Positions 20,801 through 28,531 of a stretch of 28,531 nucleotides of DNA are shown in pieces. Each line of letters begins with the position of its first letter. Within the stretch, counting starts at the first letter, position 1. Both the position numbers and the translations under genes were made by a program. The notes under the pieces are model-generated. The model worked only from the letters and a program-made list of their open reading frames with translations. It was not told the DNA's origin and did no database searches. Source of the DNA: Temnopleurus reevesii (Eukaryota; Echinodermata; Echinoidea; Temnopleuroida; Temnopleuridae); assembly GCA_036244855.1 (NCBI GenBank), contig BQKZ01002978.1:19189-47719 (forward strand), in the 5' to 3' direction.

Positions 20801-20989
20801 TTTGAAATCAGCTATTGTCTTGTACATCTGTTGTGTGCTTTAATATGACAAACTCCATTGAACTCTTCACAGGTTGAAGAATGATCAAGTGTTAAAACGT
20901 GATTCATTTACTGGTTGGTCTGAAATATAATCAAATTACTGTTTATTGTTCTCTCATTAATCCATATATATTCATCAGGGATAATAGTG
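17834..20989. other. Non-coding stretch after the microexon candidate
   Basis: About 3.1 kb of AT-rich DNA. It contains a 3' half of family A at 18641-18736 and no exon I can support. The open frames at 17666-17902, 18020-18250, 18302-18523 and 20509-20748 lack conserved sequence or splice context. Whether it is intron of SIPA1L or intergenic depends on where the gene ends. Confidence 0.5.
18641..18736. mobile_element. Family A MITE, 5'-truncated copy 4
   Basis: TGCATTTATAAGACGCGCATG, AACAATGATTTTGATTGGCA, CAATCAACTGCAACTTGCGA and a tail TTTTGAACAACACCCC match the right half of the copy at 24876-25051. The left end is missing. Confidence 0.7.
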
Positions 20990-21306
20990 GAGGCATCGTG
21001 GTGTAGTGGTCATGACTCTCGCCTTTCAACCAGAGGGTCGTAGGTTCGAATCCCACCCATGGCGTTAATTTCCTTCAGCAAGAAATTTGTCCACAAAGCT
21101 GCACTCTCCCCAGGTGTGCTTGGGGACCGGTAGGAGTCAGCAGCACATTATCTGATATGATGTGAGCGCCTATTTGGCTGCCTTGATGCTAAGGCTTGAA
21201 TTGCCATCCAGTGACTGGGTAATGATATCGGAAGTGCTTTGACCAGTCAAAACTGACCGAAAAGGCGCTATATAAATCCGCAATATTATTATTATTATTA
21301 TTATTA
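20990..21306 (+). mobile_element. tRNA-derived SINE, copy 2 (intact promoter boxes)
   Basis: The head GTGGTGTAGTGGTCATGACTC is A-box-like and GGTTCGAATCC at 21043-21053 is a perfect B box. The body shares the GCGTTAATTTCCTTCAGCAAG segment with copy 1, then ATCGGAAGTGCTTTGACCAG, then GGCGCTATATAAAT, and it ends in (ATT)n at about 21286-21306. This organisation is typical of tRNA-derived SINEs in marine invertebrates. Confidence 0.9.
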
Positions 21307-21633
21307 ATGCCCTTGAATGTTCTTTCGTAGTCTTTTATTTGCCATGTATGAAAAGTTAATTCGTACATGGGTAGTTGGATCTTGTCATTTTAACCAACCC
21401 ACACACACACCTATACGTGTTATCGCATCCAAAACGTGTATGTGTGTTTTTTCTGTGCATTTTCATGTGTGAGTAAGAGTTTGTTACCATGAAACGAGGA
21501 CAAAACCCTGACAATGAAATGTATAATTAAGGACTTGCAATTGTGGACGGTCTAATTTGATGAAATACCATCCAACCGAGGATGTACATCTACAACTGTG
21601 GTCAATCACCTACATGTATTGCAAGTACGTCCA

Positions 21634-21959
21634 CATAGCTGCCAACTATTACTCATTTTTAGTAATAGTTACTAATTTTGGCCTCAGATTTGTCATATGT
21701 TGGCCCAAGTAAAGCCCCAGTCACATAGGACCCCGGAAGCAACACGGTTCAACACATCTCTTTGTTCGAAGGCAGTTAAATTAGAATAAACAAGGAGTCG
21801 TGTTGAAGCGTGTTGCTTCCGGGGTCCTATGTGACAGGGCCATTAAGATGACTAATTTTAGCAACACATAGACCATGCATTTCAATTTAAAATACGTGAA
21901 AATTACGAATTTGGAACAGGATTATTACTAATTTCTACTAACTCATGTTGGCAGCTATG
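21634..21959. mobile_element. Outer inverted-repeat element (CATAGCTGCCAAC ends)
   Basis: CATAGCTGCCAAC at 21634-21646 is the exact reverse complement of GTTGGCAGCTATG at 21947-21959. Inside are AT-rich segments with repeated ACTAATTTT/ATTACTAAT motifs on both flanks of a second element. No coding frame is present, so it is a non-autonomous DNA element. Confidence 0.7.
21714..21841. mobile_element. Inner MITE with 36-base near-perfect arms
   Basis: The arm at 21720-21755 (GTCACATAGGACCCCGGAAG...) matches the reverse complement of 21800-21835 at 35 of 36 positions, and weaker pairing continues inward. Outer tips are GCCCCA and AGGGCC. It is flanked by TAA and TTAA, so a short T/A target duplication is possible. 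It lies wholly inside the outer element and is much less diverged, so it inserted later. Confidence 0.85.
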
Positions 21960-22859
21960 CGTATACGGTTTGAAGGTAATTTTACATGGTGTGGTCTGCG
22001 GTTGGCAGCAATTACAAATGCACACACACATTATACACAAAGAGAGGGACTTGGGGTGATGTAAACATGAGCAGAATTATATGTTCATGACCTTACATAA
22101 ATATCAAAAGTATGTTTGTCGTTCAAGCTATATGTGTAATCCTCCAAAGGATAAAAGAAAGTTGTTTTTGCTGAAGTGAAGTCATACCCCAGTCCACTAC
22201 TAATATCCTGTCTCAATAGTGACCTGGCAAACCTAGAAAATATATCAAATAAAAGATTTTGTGGTTTAGATGGTTTTGTTTTAAATATAGAAAGTTGAAG
22301 GAAATAATTGTCAAAAAGGGGAAGAGGTATAAAACACTTCTCTCACGAAGAGACTATAGTATAGCTTGGGTATACCATTTATGTTCATAAAATAGTAATA
22401 TCAATTCTTATACTGCACCTTTCCTGAAATGGCCAGAGGCACATACATTGAATTGATGGAAGAAGACAAAAAGACAAGAAAATACAATACATTTCATTAC
22501 TAGGAGTTGTAAAAGTAATGAAAAGAAAGATAGGAAACTATGTTGAAAAAAAAAAGCCAAAATTTATATGTCAATGCTATGAATAACAATTCAAAAGGAG
22601 CCAAACAAAAGGTATGTCTGGTTTAAAAAAGGGGGAAATTCATAACAATTATAGACTCTCTTTATCTAGTGCTATCAACACCTCTCTTCACAAAGATTAA
22701 AGCGATAGACCAGTTTTGGGAGGAGGACGCTTCAGATATTTAACTAGTTTGCGAGCTGCAGTAAAATTATTACCATAATGCGGCTTTTCAATAGTAAATT
22801 AGAGCATGTTCATAGTTTGTTTGAATGAAATAAACCTAGAAATGGCTTAATTATCGCAA

Positions 22860-23160
22860 AATAAAAAATCATGCTACGGTCGTATCTCCCAAGCACAACA
22901 TGCTTCACGTACAAAATGAACGCGAACTCACACACCGCAGACAATACCACCGATCGCACCGCCCATTTCAGGCCGACGCTCCCCCGTGCAAAAGCACTTA
23001 GCGCACCGTAGGAATAATGGCTGAATGACGTGTTCGGCGTAAAATCCACAAAATACGAGCACAAATGTACTCCTAATATCCTACACAGATATATGTAGGC
23101 ATGTAAAGCAACTTGTGAATACATCAGCTCGTTTAACATCACTTTCTGCATCCCGACCAT
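22860..23160. other. CpG-richer block with a minus-strand open frame
   Basis: This block has many CG dinucleotides (GTTCGGCGT, GATCGCACCGCCC, AACGCGAAC) against CpG-poor surroundings. A 116-codon frame runs on the minus strand (22810-23160; segments include VGLKWAVRSVVL and EFAFILYVKHVVLG). On the plus strand a 31-codon frame begins MNANSHTADNTTDRTAH. I recognise neither. It could be an unmethylated promoter, a coding exon, or part of an unknown transposon. Confidence 0.3.
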
Positions 23161-23199
23161 TATGAATCTATACCTTTAAAGTGATTCCACTACACCTAC

Positions 23200-23237
23200 C
23201 TGTATTGCTGTCATGCAGTTCCTATCATACAGGTTAC
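23200..23237 (-). CDS. Second exon-like segment, minus strand
   Basis: A 38-base segment with acceptor GGGAACATAG/GT and strong donor ATACAG/GTAGGT on the minus strand. The G left by the 23422-23570 segment completes Gly, then NLYDRNCMTAIQ follows, ending in phase 0. The intervening intron would be 184 bases. No confident downstream exon was found; the frame after GATGCAG near 23147 (KVMLNELMYSQ) would imply an intron of about 50 bases. Confidence 0.28.
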
Positions 23238-23421
23238 CTATGTTCCCCAAAGGCAGGAAATCAAAGCCAGACAAGAGGGGGGTGGGGCTTAGATGTAAAG
23301 ATGGGGAGCCATGGAATACATGTAACTGTGTATTCGTCAAGTAAGGGACCTGGCATATACATGTATGCATGCAACATAAACCCAAGAGGGAAGGAGGAGG
23401 GGATTATCAAAACGATATAAC

Positions 23422-23570
23422 CTGTTAAGTGATGCACAGTTTTGAAGCCAATGTCAGACTCCAGCGTGAAATGAATCTCATAGTCCCCTAATCCCTCGCT
23501 AAAGACACAAGCCTTGCTGGACAGTCTAGACAGAACCTGTTGCTTAGGGGCACCTTTCACGTGTCTGCAC
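23422..23570 (-). CDS. Exon-like segment of an unrecognised minus-strand gene
   Basis: On the minus strand, the acceptor TTCATATACAG/G and donor TTAACAG/GTTATA bound 149 bases with one open frame: CRHVKGAPKQQVLSRLSSKA, then CVFSEGLGDYEIHFTLESDI, then GFKTVHHLTG. Third positions are GC-rich compared with the flanks, and the composition is that of a globular protein. It ends in phase 1, which fits the segment at 23200-23237. I do not recognise the protein. It may be a nested or neighbouring gene or a transposon remnant. Confidence 0.33.
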
Positions 23571-24066
23571 CTGTATATGAACAAGGGGGCTCAACTATAA
23601 TCAAGGGATATTGCCTGCCAATAAATACAAGGATATTTGATTTCTAAGGTGAGAGTGGTCCCTGTGCGCTGAGAATAGGTGCTTAGAAACTGCTCTGTCA
23701 CTTTGTAGAGCATGTGTCTATTGAACTTCTATATCAGGATACTTAACATGAAAATAGATTTACATATAGAATCGATAACAGATATAAAAGTACATGTACC
23801 TATAGTCAATGAAGAATAAATAATGTATCAGAAATGAGTAAAAAGGAGGATACGTTCACTTCACACCAAAGACCAATTTAAAAGTAGATTTGTAGAAATT
23901 CAATGATTTAAAGAGAATTGTTACCCAGAGAGCATCATGATCTCTTCCAATTTTTCTAATTTTTCTACTATCCTGGGCCGTCTTATCATTTCGCTTTCGT
24001 CTTGAAATTCTCGAGAGGATGCATTTCATTTCAACTGAGGTGTAGTTGTTTACCATGAGTGATGAA

Positions 24067-24266
24067 TACTGTATAAGCCAATATTTTGGCGTACAGATAT
24101 TTTTGCGATTTCTGACCAGTATGACACATTGGCGTGTTATTTTCACGTTTTTGAAAGTGTTTGTACACAAATGAATGTGCATCATATAGAGTGGACATTT
24201 TCGCAAGGCCATAACCGCGAAATTAGCGAAAATAAAACCACCGCGAAAAATTCAGCTTATACAGTA
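24067..24266. mobile_element. TA-flanked inverted-repeat element (CTGTATAAGC ends), 200 bp
   Basis: TACTGTATAAGC at 24067-24078 is perfectly complementary to GCTTATACAGTA at 24255-24266. The interior has CGCGAAAT and TTTTCGC motifs near the right end. If TA is the duplicated target, it fits a Tc1/mariner-type non-autonomous element (inference). Confidence 0.75.
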
Positions 24267-24875
24267 TATCAGGATATTAGACATTTCAGAGAGCTAACTT
24301 AATCCCATCGCACACATTAGAACTGGCTTACGATACGATTTTAGAAGACAGTGTAATAATATCTTTTGGAAGCAATCAAATGTTTAGAAAATCTTTGATC
24401 AAGGTTCTAGATACCGAGAACAAATATGAGATTGAGAAAGTGACACAATACAAGTTTCGCGTCAGAAGGAACACCAAATCTGCTTAGAGTCATTAGGAAG
24501 TCGGAGCAGTAAGAACAGTTTTAAGATTGTCTATGATATACATGTACTGATTTGTCCCTGATATCTAATGTAAAGTGAATTAATGCATTAACATCAAATG
24601 TAAAGTATTTATATGAGTTTTAAGAACAGGAATTAGGTAGATTTTTTTGTTGTCAAAATGCCCATATTTAATGCTATTACCTGGTATGATTTCCCAAATC
24701 ATGTAGTAAGCAGGTCCCAACTTGTGCGGTCGGCTTTATACTGTGCAACAAAGACTATTCTGATGTCTGTAAACAGATAGATTTGATTTCGTCACCTAAA
24801 AATGGATCGTCAATCTTTGTATGGGAGGGGAAGGTGGTTGTTAGCAATTGCTAAATCCTTGATGAAGAACACTAT

Positions 24876-25051
24876 GAGGGTGCTGCTCAAAATCAACTGC
24901 AAATCAACTGCAACTTTGCAAATAGTAACGCACATTTTCATTCGCGCACGGTATGCGCATTCAACAAAACGCGCTTGGGACAATGATTTTGATTGGCGCG
25001 TTCCGATCAACTGCAACTTGCGATCAATTGCAACTTTTGAACAACACCCCC
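24876..25051. mobile_element. Family A MITE, longest copy 5
   Basis: It starts AGGGTGCTGCTCAAAATCAA and ends TTTTGAACAACACCCCC, with CTA/TAA flanks. The internal region contains CAACTGCAA direct and inverted motifs and TTTTGATTGGCGCG. Overlapping open frames on both strands here (24802-25100) reflect the palindromic element, not a gene. Confidence 0.8.
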
Positions 25052-25633
25052 TAAGTCTGACTGTTGCTATGGTAACTGTTGGAGAATGACTTTCTGTCAC
25101 TGTGTCAGAACTTTATGAAAAGCTGTCCAGGTCTGCTGTACATTGTTCCAAGACATCTTTCTGTGAGAATCCAATGGGAAACAATTGATATAAGTGTTTG
25201 AATTGATCCAGCTACTTATGTTGGATGTCCTCCTGGCACCTGTTTACAAATGTAGTTCCATACATATCATTCACTGTGCGGCACAGTTAGATTAATGGAG
25301 GATATTTCATTAAGTAGAGATTAAGGTCGAATTGCTTTGGGCCAGTGAGTCATAGTCTTAATGTAAAAGAACATGATTCAGTCTGCAACTGTTGTCAAGA
25401 AAGCACTTTGTTTGTCATGATTTGATATAATGGAGAAGTCATCCTTTCTAGGACATAACCTTGTTGTTTGGGCAGAGCATTGTATTTCAGCAGTCAAAGA
25501 ATATTTAAAATAACAAAGTGCATTCCTTCTATTCTAGGCCAATCAATAATGGAGGAAAAATTCACATTGACATTCAAGTTATCCAAGGATATTCTTGATC
25601 AGAATTGTAGTATTCTCATGAATTCATTCATGT

Positions 25634-25725
25634 AATAATGATAATATGAAGCGCTCTACCAGTTTCTATCGGAACTGACCAAAGTGCTCACAGTATATTA
25701 CCTTGTCACAGCTAGTCACCTGTAA
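25634..25725 (-). mobile_element. SINE 3' fragment
   Basis: AATAATGATAATATGAAGCG, then CTCTACCAGTTTCTATCGGA, then CTGACCAAAGTGCTC is the reverse complement of the SINE tail at 21230-21306 (GTGCTTTGACCAG...GCGC...ATTATT). The tRNA head is missing. Confidence 0.6.
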
Positions 25726-26459
25726 AACACGCACTGCTAAACCAACCACAAAATAATTTTATTTTCATAAAACTAGAACTCTGAAAAAAACTTATTTTGG
25801 CATTATCCCCATTTTATTTTCATTAGTTTAACTCTGATATAAAGTGAATTGTTGATTCAATTTGTTATTACTCACTCATATGCTTACGTTTTAGCTGTTT
25901 CACCTCTTATACTCTACTTATTTTTACAATAATTATTCATGAATAATTTTAGTCAATTAGTGTTAATTAAAAATTCGATAATTTGACCAGAGGTTACGGG
26001 GTTTTAGGCAGCCAGCATTGAATCACCGTCTATAACAAAAGCACTTCATCTGTGAAATATGACTGTGGTTGTCTTATTCTACCTTCAACAGAAAAAAATA
26101 TAATTTTGTTATTAGGAATTTGAAACATGTGCTAGGTGCCATTCATAGTAACAGTTGAGCAAAGTTTTTGTTTGTAAAGCTGTACGTGGAAATGAGATTG
26201 CATTGGCCATGATGAGTCTATTAGCACCTGATTATCATGTCCCTGAATCTGGTCTGTATTCATTCATTCAATTCCAACGTAATATCTTTATCCCTCTTGA
26301 GTTGGAATGAAGTCAGCTGTAATTCAATCAGTGTTAGATTTGATGTCCTGATTTACAGAGCGCTCTTGGCCTGTTTCTTCTTACCATAGAGACAGATCCC
26401 TGCACATGCTCAGTGGAAGCAATAGATAATTTGTGGTAGAGGTTTAACTTGGGGCTTCC
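25726..26459. other. Non-coding AT-rich stretch
   Basis: No exon, repeat or motif recognised. Confidence 0.6.
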
Positions 26460-26469
26460 TGCATCAAGA

Positions 26470-27116
26470 TCTAGGAGTAGAGCCCCCTAGTCTAGGGTGA
26501 AATGGTGAGGTTAGTGCTGACTGGGAGCGCAAGCCGTAGTGACTCACACAGCGTGCACTTGCAACCGCATTGTCGGTTAACTGGTAAATATTAGATTGGA
26601 CAGTTTTGGCTTGGTTAGAGCATGCGGACGTAACGGGTGTGCGAATCATCAAGGGACGTTGTGATGTGATCACCGGGTCTGCCTTGTTTCCTTCTTGTGT
26701 TTGGACCCCTCTACGATACACTGCGGTGTGTGCTGCTTAATAGAGGCAAGGCAACAAGGGGGAGGAGGGGAAAAAGTTAAAATAGCAAGGGGAATTCGTC
26801 ACCTGTCCTTGTGCGTTGTGTCTGGGGAGTTGCGCCCAACGCTGGCATCTCGATGAGAGAGGAGTGTGCGTGTTCGTGCCCTCACATCTGTTGGCCTTGG
26901 TGTGTGTACAGGACGTATGGCCAGAGGACTGAGATGCAGAAATTGGAGGAAGAACGTTCAGCGGGCTGCGGACAGGCCACATACTACCAGACGCAGGCGT
27001 TTGGTCGTTGGATCTCAAAGTGTGGTAGCGCCACCATGAATTTCTTAATGGGATTATTCCAGCGTGGATCATACTACATTCCACATGATGAGGATTACTG
27101 CATCAGTAGAAAAAGT
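26470..27116 (+). promoter_or_regulatory. GC/CpG-richer block, possible alternative promoter and first exon
   Basis: Between AT-rich flanks this block is richer in G+C and CpG (ATGCGGACGTAACGGGTG, GCGGGCTGCGGACAGG). At 27031-27039 GCGCCACCATG gives a full Kozak context, opening MNFLMGLFQRGSYYIPHDED and continuing to a stop near 27165. AAAA/GTGAAT at about 27112 could be a donor. A frame upstream of this ATG is also open from about 26811. It could be an alternative 5' exon of SIPA1L or of a gene to the right. The protein start is not recognised. Confidence 0.28.
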
Positions 27117-27344
27117 GAATATTTTGTCTCGACTCTTTTAAATCTGCATGCTTCAAATTTTTTATAATTATCAAGCAAAGTGTGTACTTTGTTCGGTATA
27201 GTGTACATTGTGTATATTGGAAAAATCAAGAAGTCATGAATATTTTTGTTACAATGTATATACGGTATTATACGAGGAGAGTTTTTGATACTAAAAGGTG
27301 AAAATTTGTATTCTTAGAAACAAATGCATTGTATTGAATAGAAA

Positions 27345-27859
27345 TACTGTAAAAGTGGTTTCTTTCCAGGCGGGCTTATTTTCGCGCTTTTCGCATTTTG
27401 ATGTCGAACCGCGAAATTAACCTCGCGCGAAAATGTTTTGAAAAACACGCGAAATTAACCACGCAAGGAAATGTCCGAAACCCGTCGCTTGTTACAACGC
27501 TATCGCGCATACACAAAGATTCTGCGCATTGCGTGTATTAATGGCCAAACACACACACACACACACAGTATAGTGTTATCACGTAATGTAGGTCAACTCC
27601 TGTGCGGTCATGGTACTGTAAATTAATGTAGGAGTGTGCTTATTTGTTTATTACCTGCATTTATTTTTTCATTTGTATTCACTTGTATTAATTACAAAAA
27701 ACAATTATATTATAACTGGATTTTCAGGGAAAAAAACCTAGTTTTTGCTGACTGTGAATTCACAAATTTTTCCGACCGCGAATTTAAATACACACGAAAG
27801 AGTCGGCACTGATGGAAACACAAAAGTTTCGGGATGCGAAAGAAACCACTTTTACAGTA
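27345..27859. mobile_element. TA-flanked inverted-repeat element (CTGTAAAAGTGG ends), 515 bp
   Basis: The 22 bases TACTGTAAAAGTGGTTTCTTTC at 27345-27366 are perfectly complementary to 27838-27859. The interior has several CGCGAAATTAAC and GCGAATTTAAA motifs, a (CA)n run at about 27549-27567 and AT-rich filler. No transposase frame is seen. The tip resembles that of the element at 24067 (TACTGTAWAAG), suggesting a shared or related mobiliser (inference). Confidence 0.85.
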
Positions 27860-27984
27860 TATTGAAAGGTAATCATTGGAAACATTTAAAAGATGATACC
27901 TAGAATTATTTTCTGTCAGGATTGCCACGACGATCACGGAGAACTAACAAAGTTAGTAGGCACATAGGGCCTATTGGTAATACA

Positions 27985-28100
27985 TGAGACTCTTACCTCT
28001 GAGAAGGTTATTGGGTCAAACCCCACTTGAGTCATACCAAAGACTTAATAATGGGTCCTTTTACCATATTGCCTTATCCTTTTTTTTTTGTAGGAGTGGG
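27985..28100 (+). mobile_element. tRNA-like SINE remnant
   Basis: TACCTCTGAGAAGGTTATTG, then GGTCAAACCCCACTTGAGTC resembles the 3' half of a tRNA-derived head with a B-box-like GGGTCAAACCC. The body GGGTCCTTTTACCATATTGC is unlike the other SINE family here. The 5' half is missing. Confidence 0.4.
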
Positions 28101-28227
28101 GGAAATTAATAAACAAGGATCAATCAATTATGTAGCTGTATAACTAAATCATGTAGCCATGTTTGGTGGTCATTGAAACAGAAATGTCTGTCATCTCTTG
28201 TAAAGGAAAGCTCAAACATTACCTTGT

Positions 28228-28531
28228 AGTTTTTTTATGCCTAAGCCACCGTAAGATGGTGCCGGAGGCATTATGTTTTCGGGTTGTCCGTCCGTCAGTC
28301 CGTGCGTCCGTCCGGACCTTGTTACCGCAATAAGTTCAGAACCGCTTAACGGATTTTGACCAAACTTGGCTCAAGTACATATAACCATGTGAGGATGAAC
28401 TGATTAGATTTTGGGTTCAAGGGGTCAAAGGTCAAAGGTCACAGGGCAAAAAAACTTGTAAAAAATCACCCAAAATAGCTTGTTACCGCAATAAGTTCAG
28501 AACTGCTGTACAGATTTTGACCAAACCTGGC
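28228..28531 (+). repeat. Dispersed repeat with GGAGGCATTATG head and (TCCG)n tract, cut by window edge
   Basis: GCCGGAGGCATTATGTTTTC, then GGGTTGTCCGTCCGTCAGTC, and later GGTCAAAGGTCAAAGGTCAC form a repeat type I recognise as common in marine animal genomes. It has an internal direct repeat: CTTGTTACCGCAATAAGTTC...TTTTGACCAAAC occurs at 28318-28370 and again at 28479-28531, 161 bases apart. It continues beyond the window. Confidence 0.7.

Larger units (their letters stand above)
21307..22809. other. Non-coding stretch with nested inverted-repeat elements
   Basis: Apart from the nested elements at 21633-21960 nothing coding is seen. The sequence at about 22395-22450 (TATACTGCACCTTTCCTGAA) is vaguely SINE-tail-like but too diverged to call. 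Confidence 0.55.

Noticed and set aside
20990..21062. tRNA gene
   Set aside because: The B box is intact, but there is no proper acceptor stem closure, and the sequence runs into a SINE body with (ATT)n tail.
23856..24212. Minus-strand frame as first exon of the unknown gene at 23200-23570
   Set aside because: Its plausible donor (TGG/GTAACA) leaves phase 0, while the next segment needs phase 2, and its 5' half lies in the 24067-24266 element.
24802..25100. Overlapping 95-96-codon frames on both strands
   Set aside because: They lie over the family A MITE; near-palindromic sequence keeps both strands open by chance.
26464..27084. Minus-strand open frames in the GC-richer block
   Set aside because: No recognisable domain or splice pairing; treated as a by-product of CpG-rich composition, though the block itself is reported.

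Overview
The window reads as nuclear DNA of a marine invertebrate deuterostome, most likely an echinoderm such as a sea urchin. It is AT-rich, its short exons have GT/AG borders and sit between kilobase introns, and the introns hold tRNA-derived SINEs with a GCGCTATATAAAT/(ATT)n tail and many short inverted-repeat DNA transposons. There are no bacterial-style operons. The species call rests on general recognition, because no search could be run. One assembly gap (N) lies at 15498-16236.

The main content is the 3' half of one plus-strand gene of the SIPA1L (SPAR, signal-induced proliferation-associated 1-like) family. Thirteen exons between 683 and 14868 join in a single reading frame of about 885 codons, with matching phase at every junction. 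They encode the end of the region linking the RapGAP domain to the PDZ domain, a complete PDZ domain, and the long Ser/Pro/Gly-rich tail. Family landmarks are [11 protein letters not shown]...KWYD in exon 8, RTVSEESL in exon 12 and [10 protein letters not shown]...[11 protein letters not shown] in exon 13. The N-terminus and the RapGAP domain lie upstream of the window. The C-terminal coiled coil was not found and must lie in the N gap or beyond the right edge. A 6-nt microexon candidate at 17828-17833 fits the open phase.

Two places in this gene show the same event: the 3' end of an exon with its splice donor has been duplicated into the following intron. At 3203-3775 there are four near-identical 123-bp units plus one decayed unit, and the frame stays open through the four good copies, so alternative donor use would add 41-residue blocks. 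At 13033-13295 two more copies are separated by AAATC/AAATT microsatellite, but stop codons keep them out of frame.

From 14869 to the right edge the DNA looks intronic or intergenic. It holds two SINEs of one family, SINE fragments, a nested pair of inverted-repeat elements (21633-21960), two TA-flanked inverted-repeat elements (24067-24266 and 27345-27859), and copies of a GGGGGTGTTG...CAACACCCCC MITE that also occurs in the exon-bearing half. Two exon-like stretches on the minus strand (23200-23570) and two CpG-richer blocks (about 22860-23160 and 26470-27060) are unexplained. The right end is a dispersed repeat with a (TCCG)n tract.
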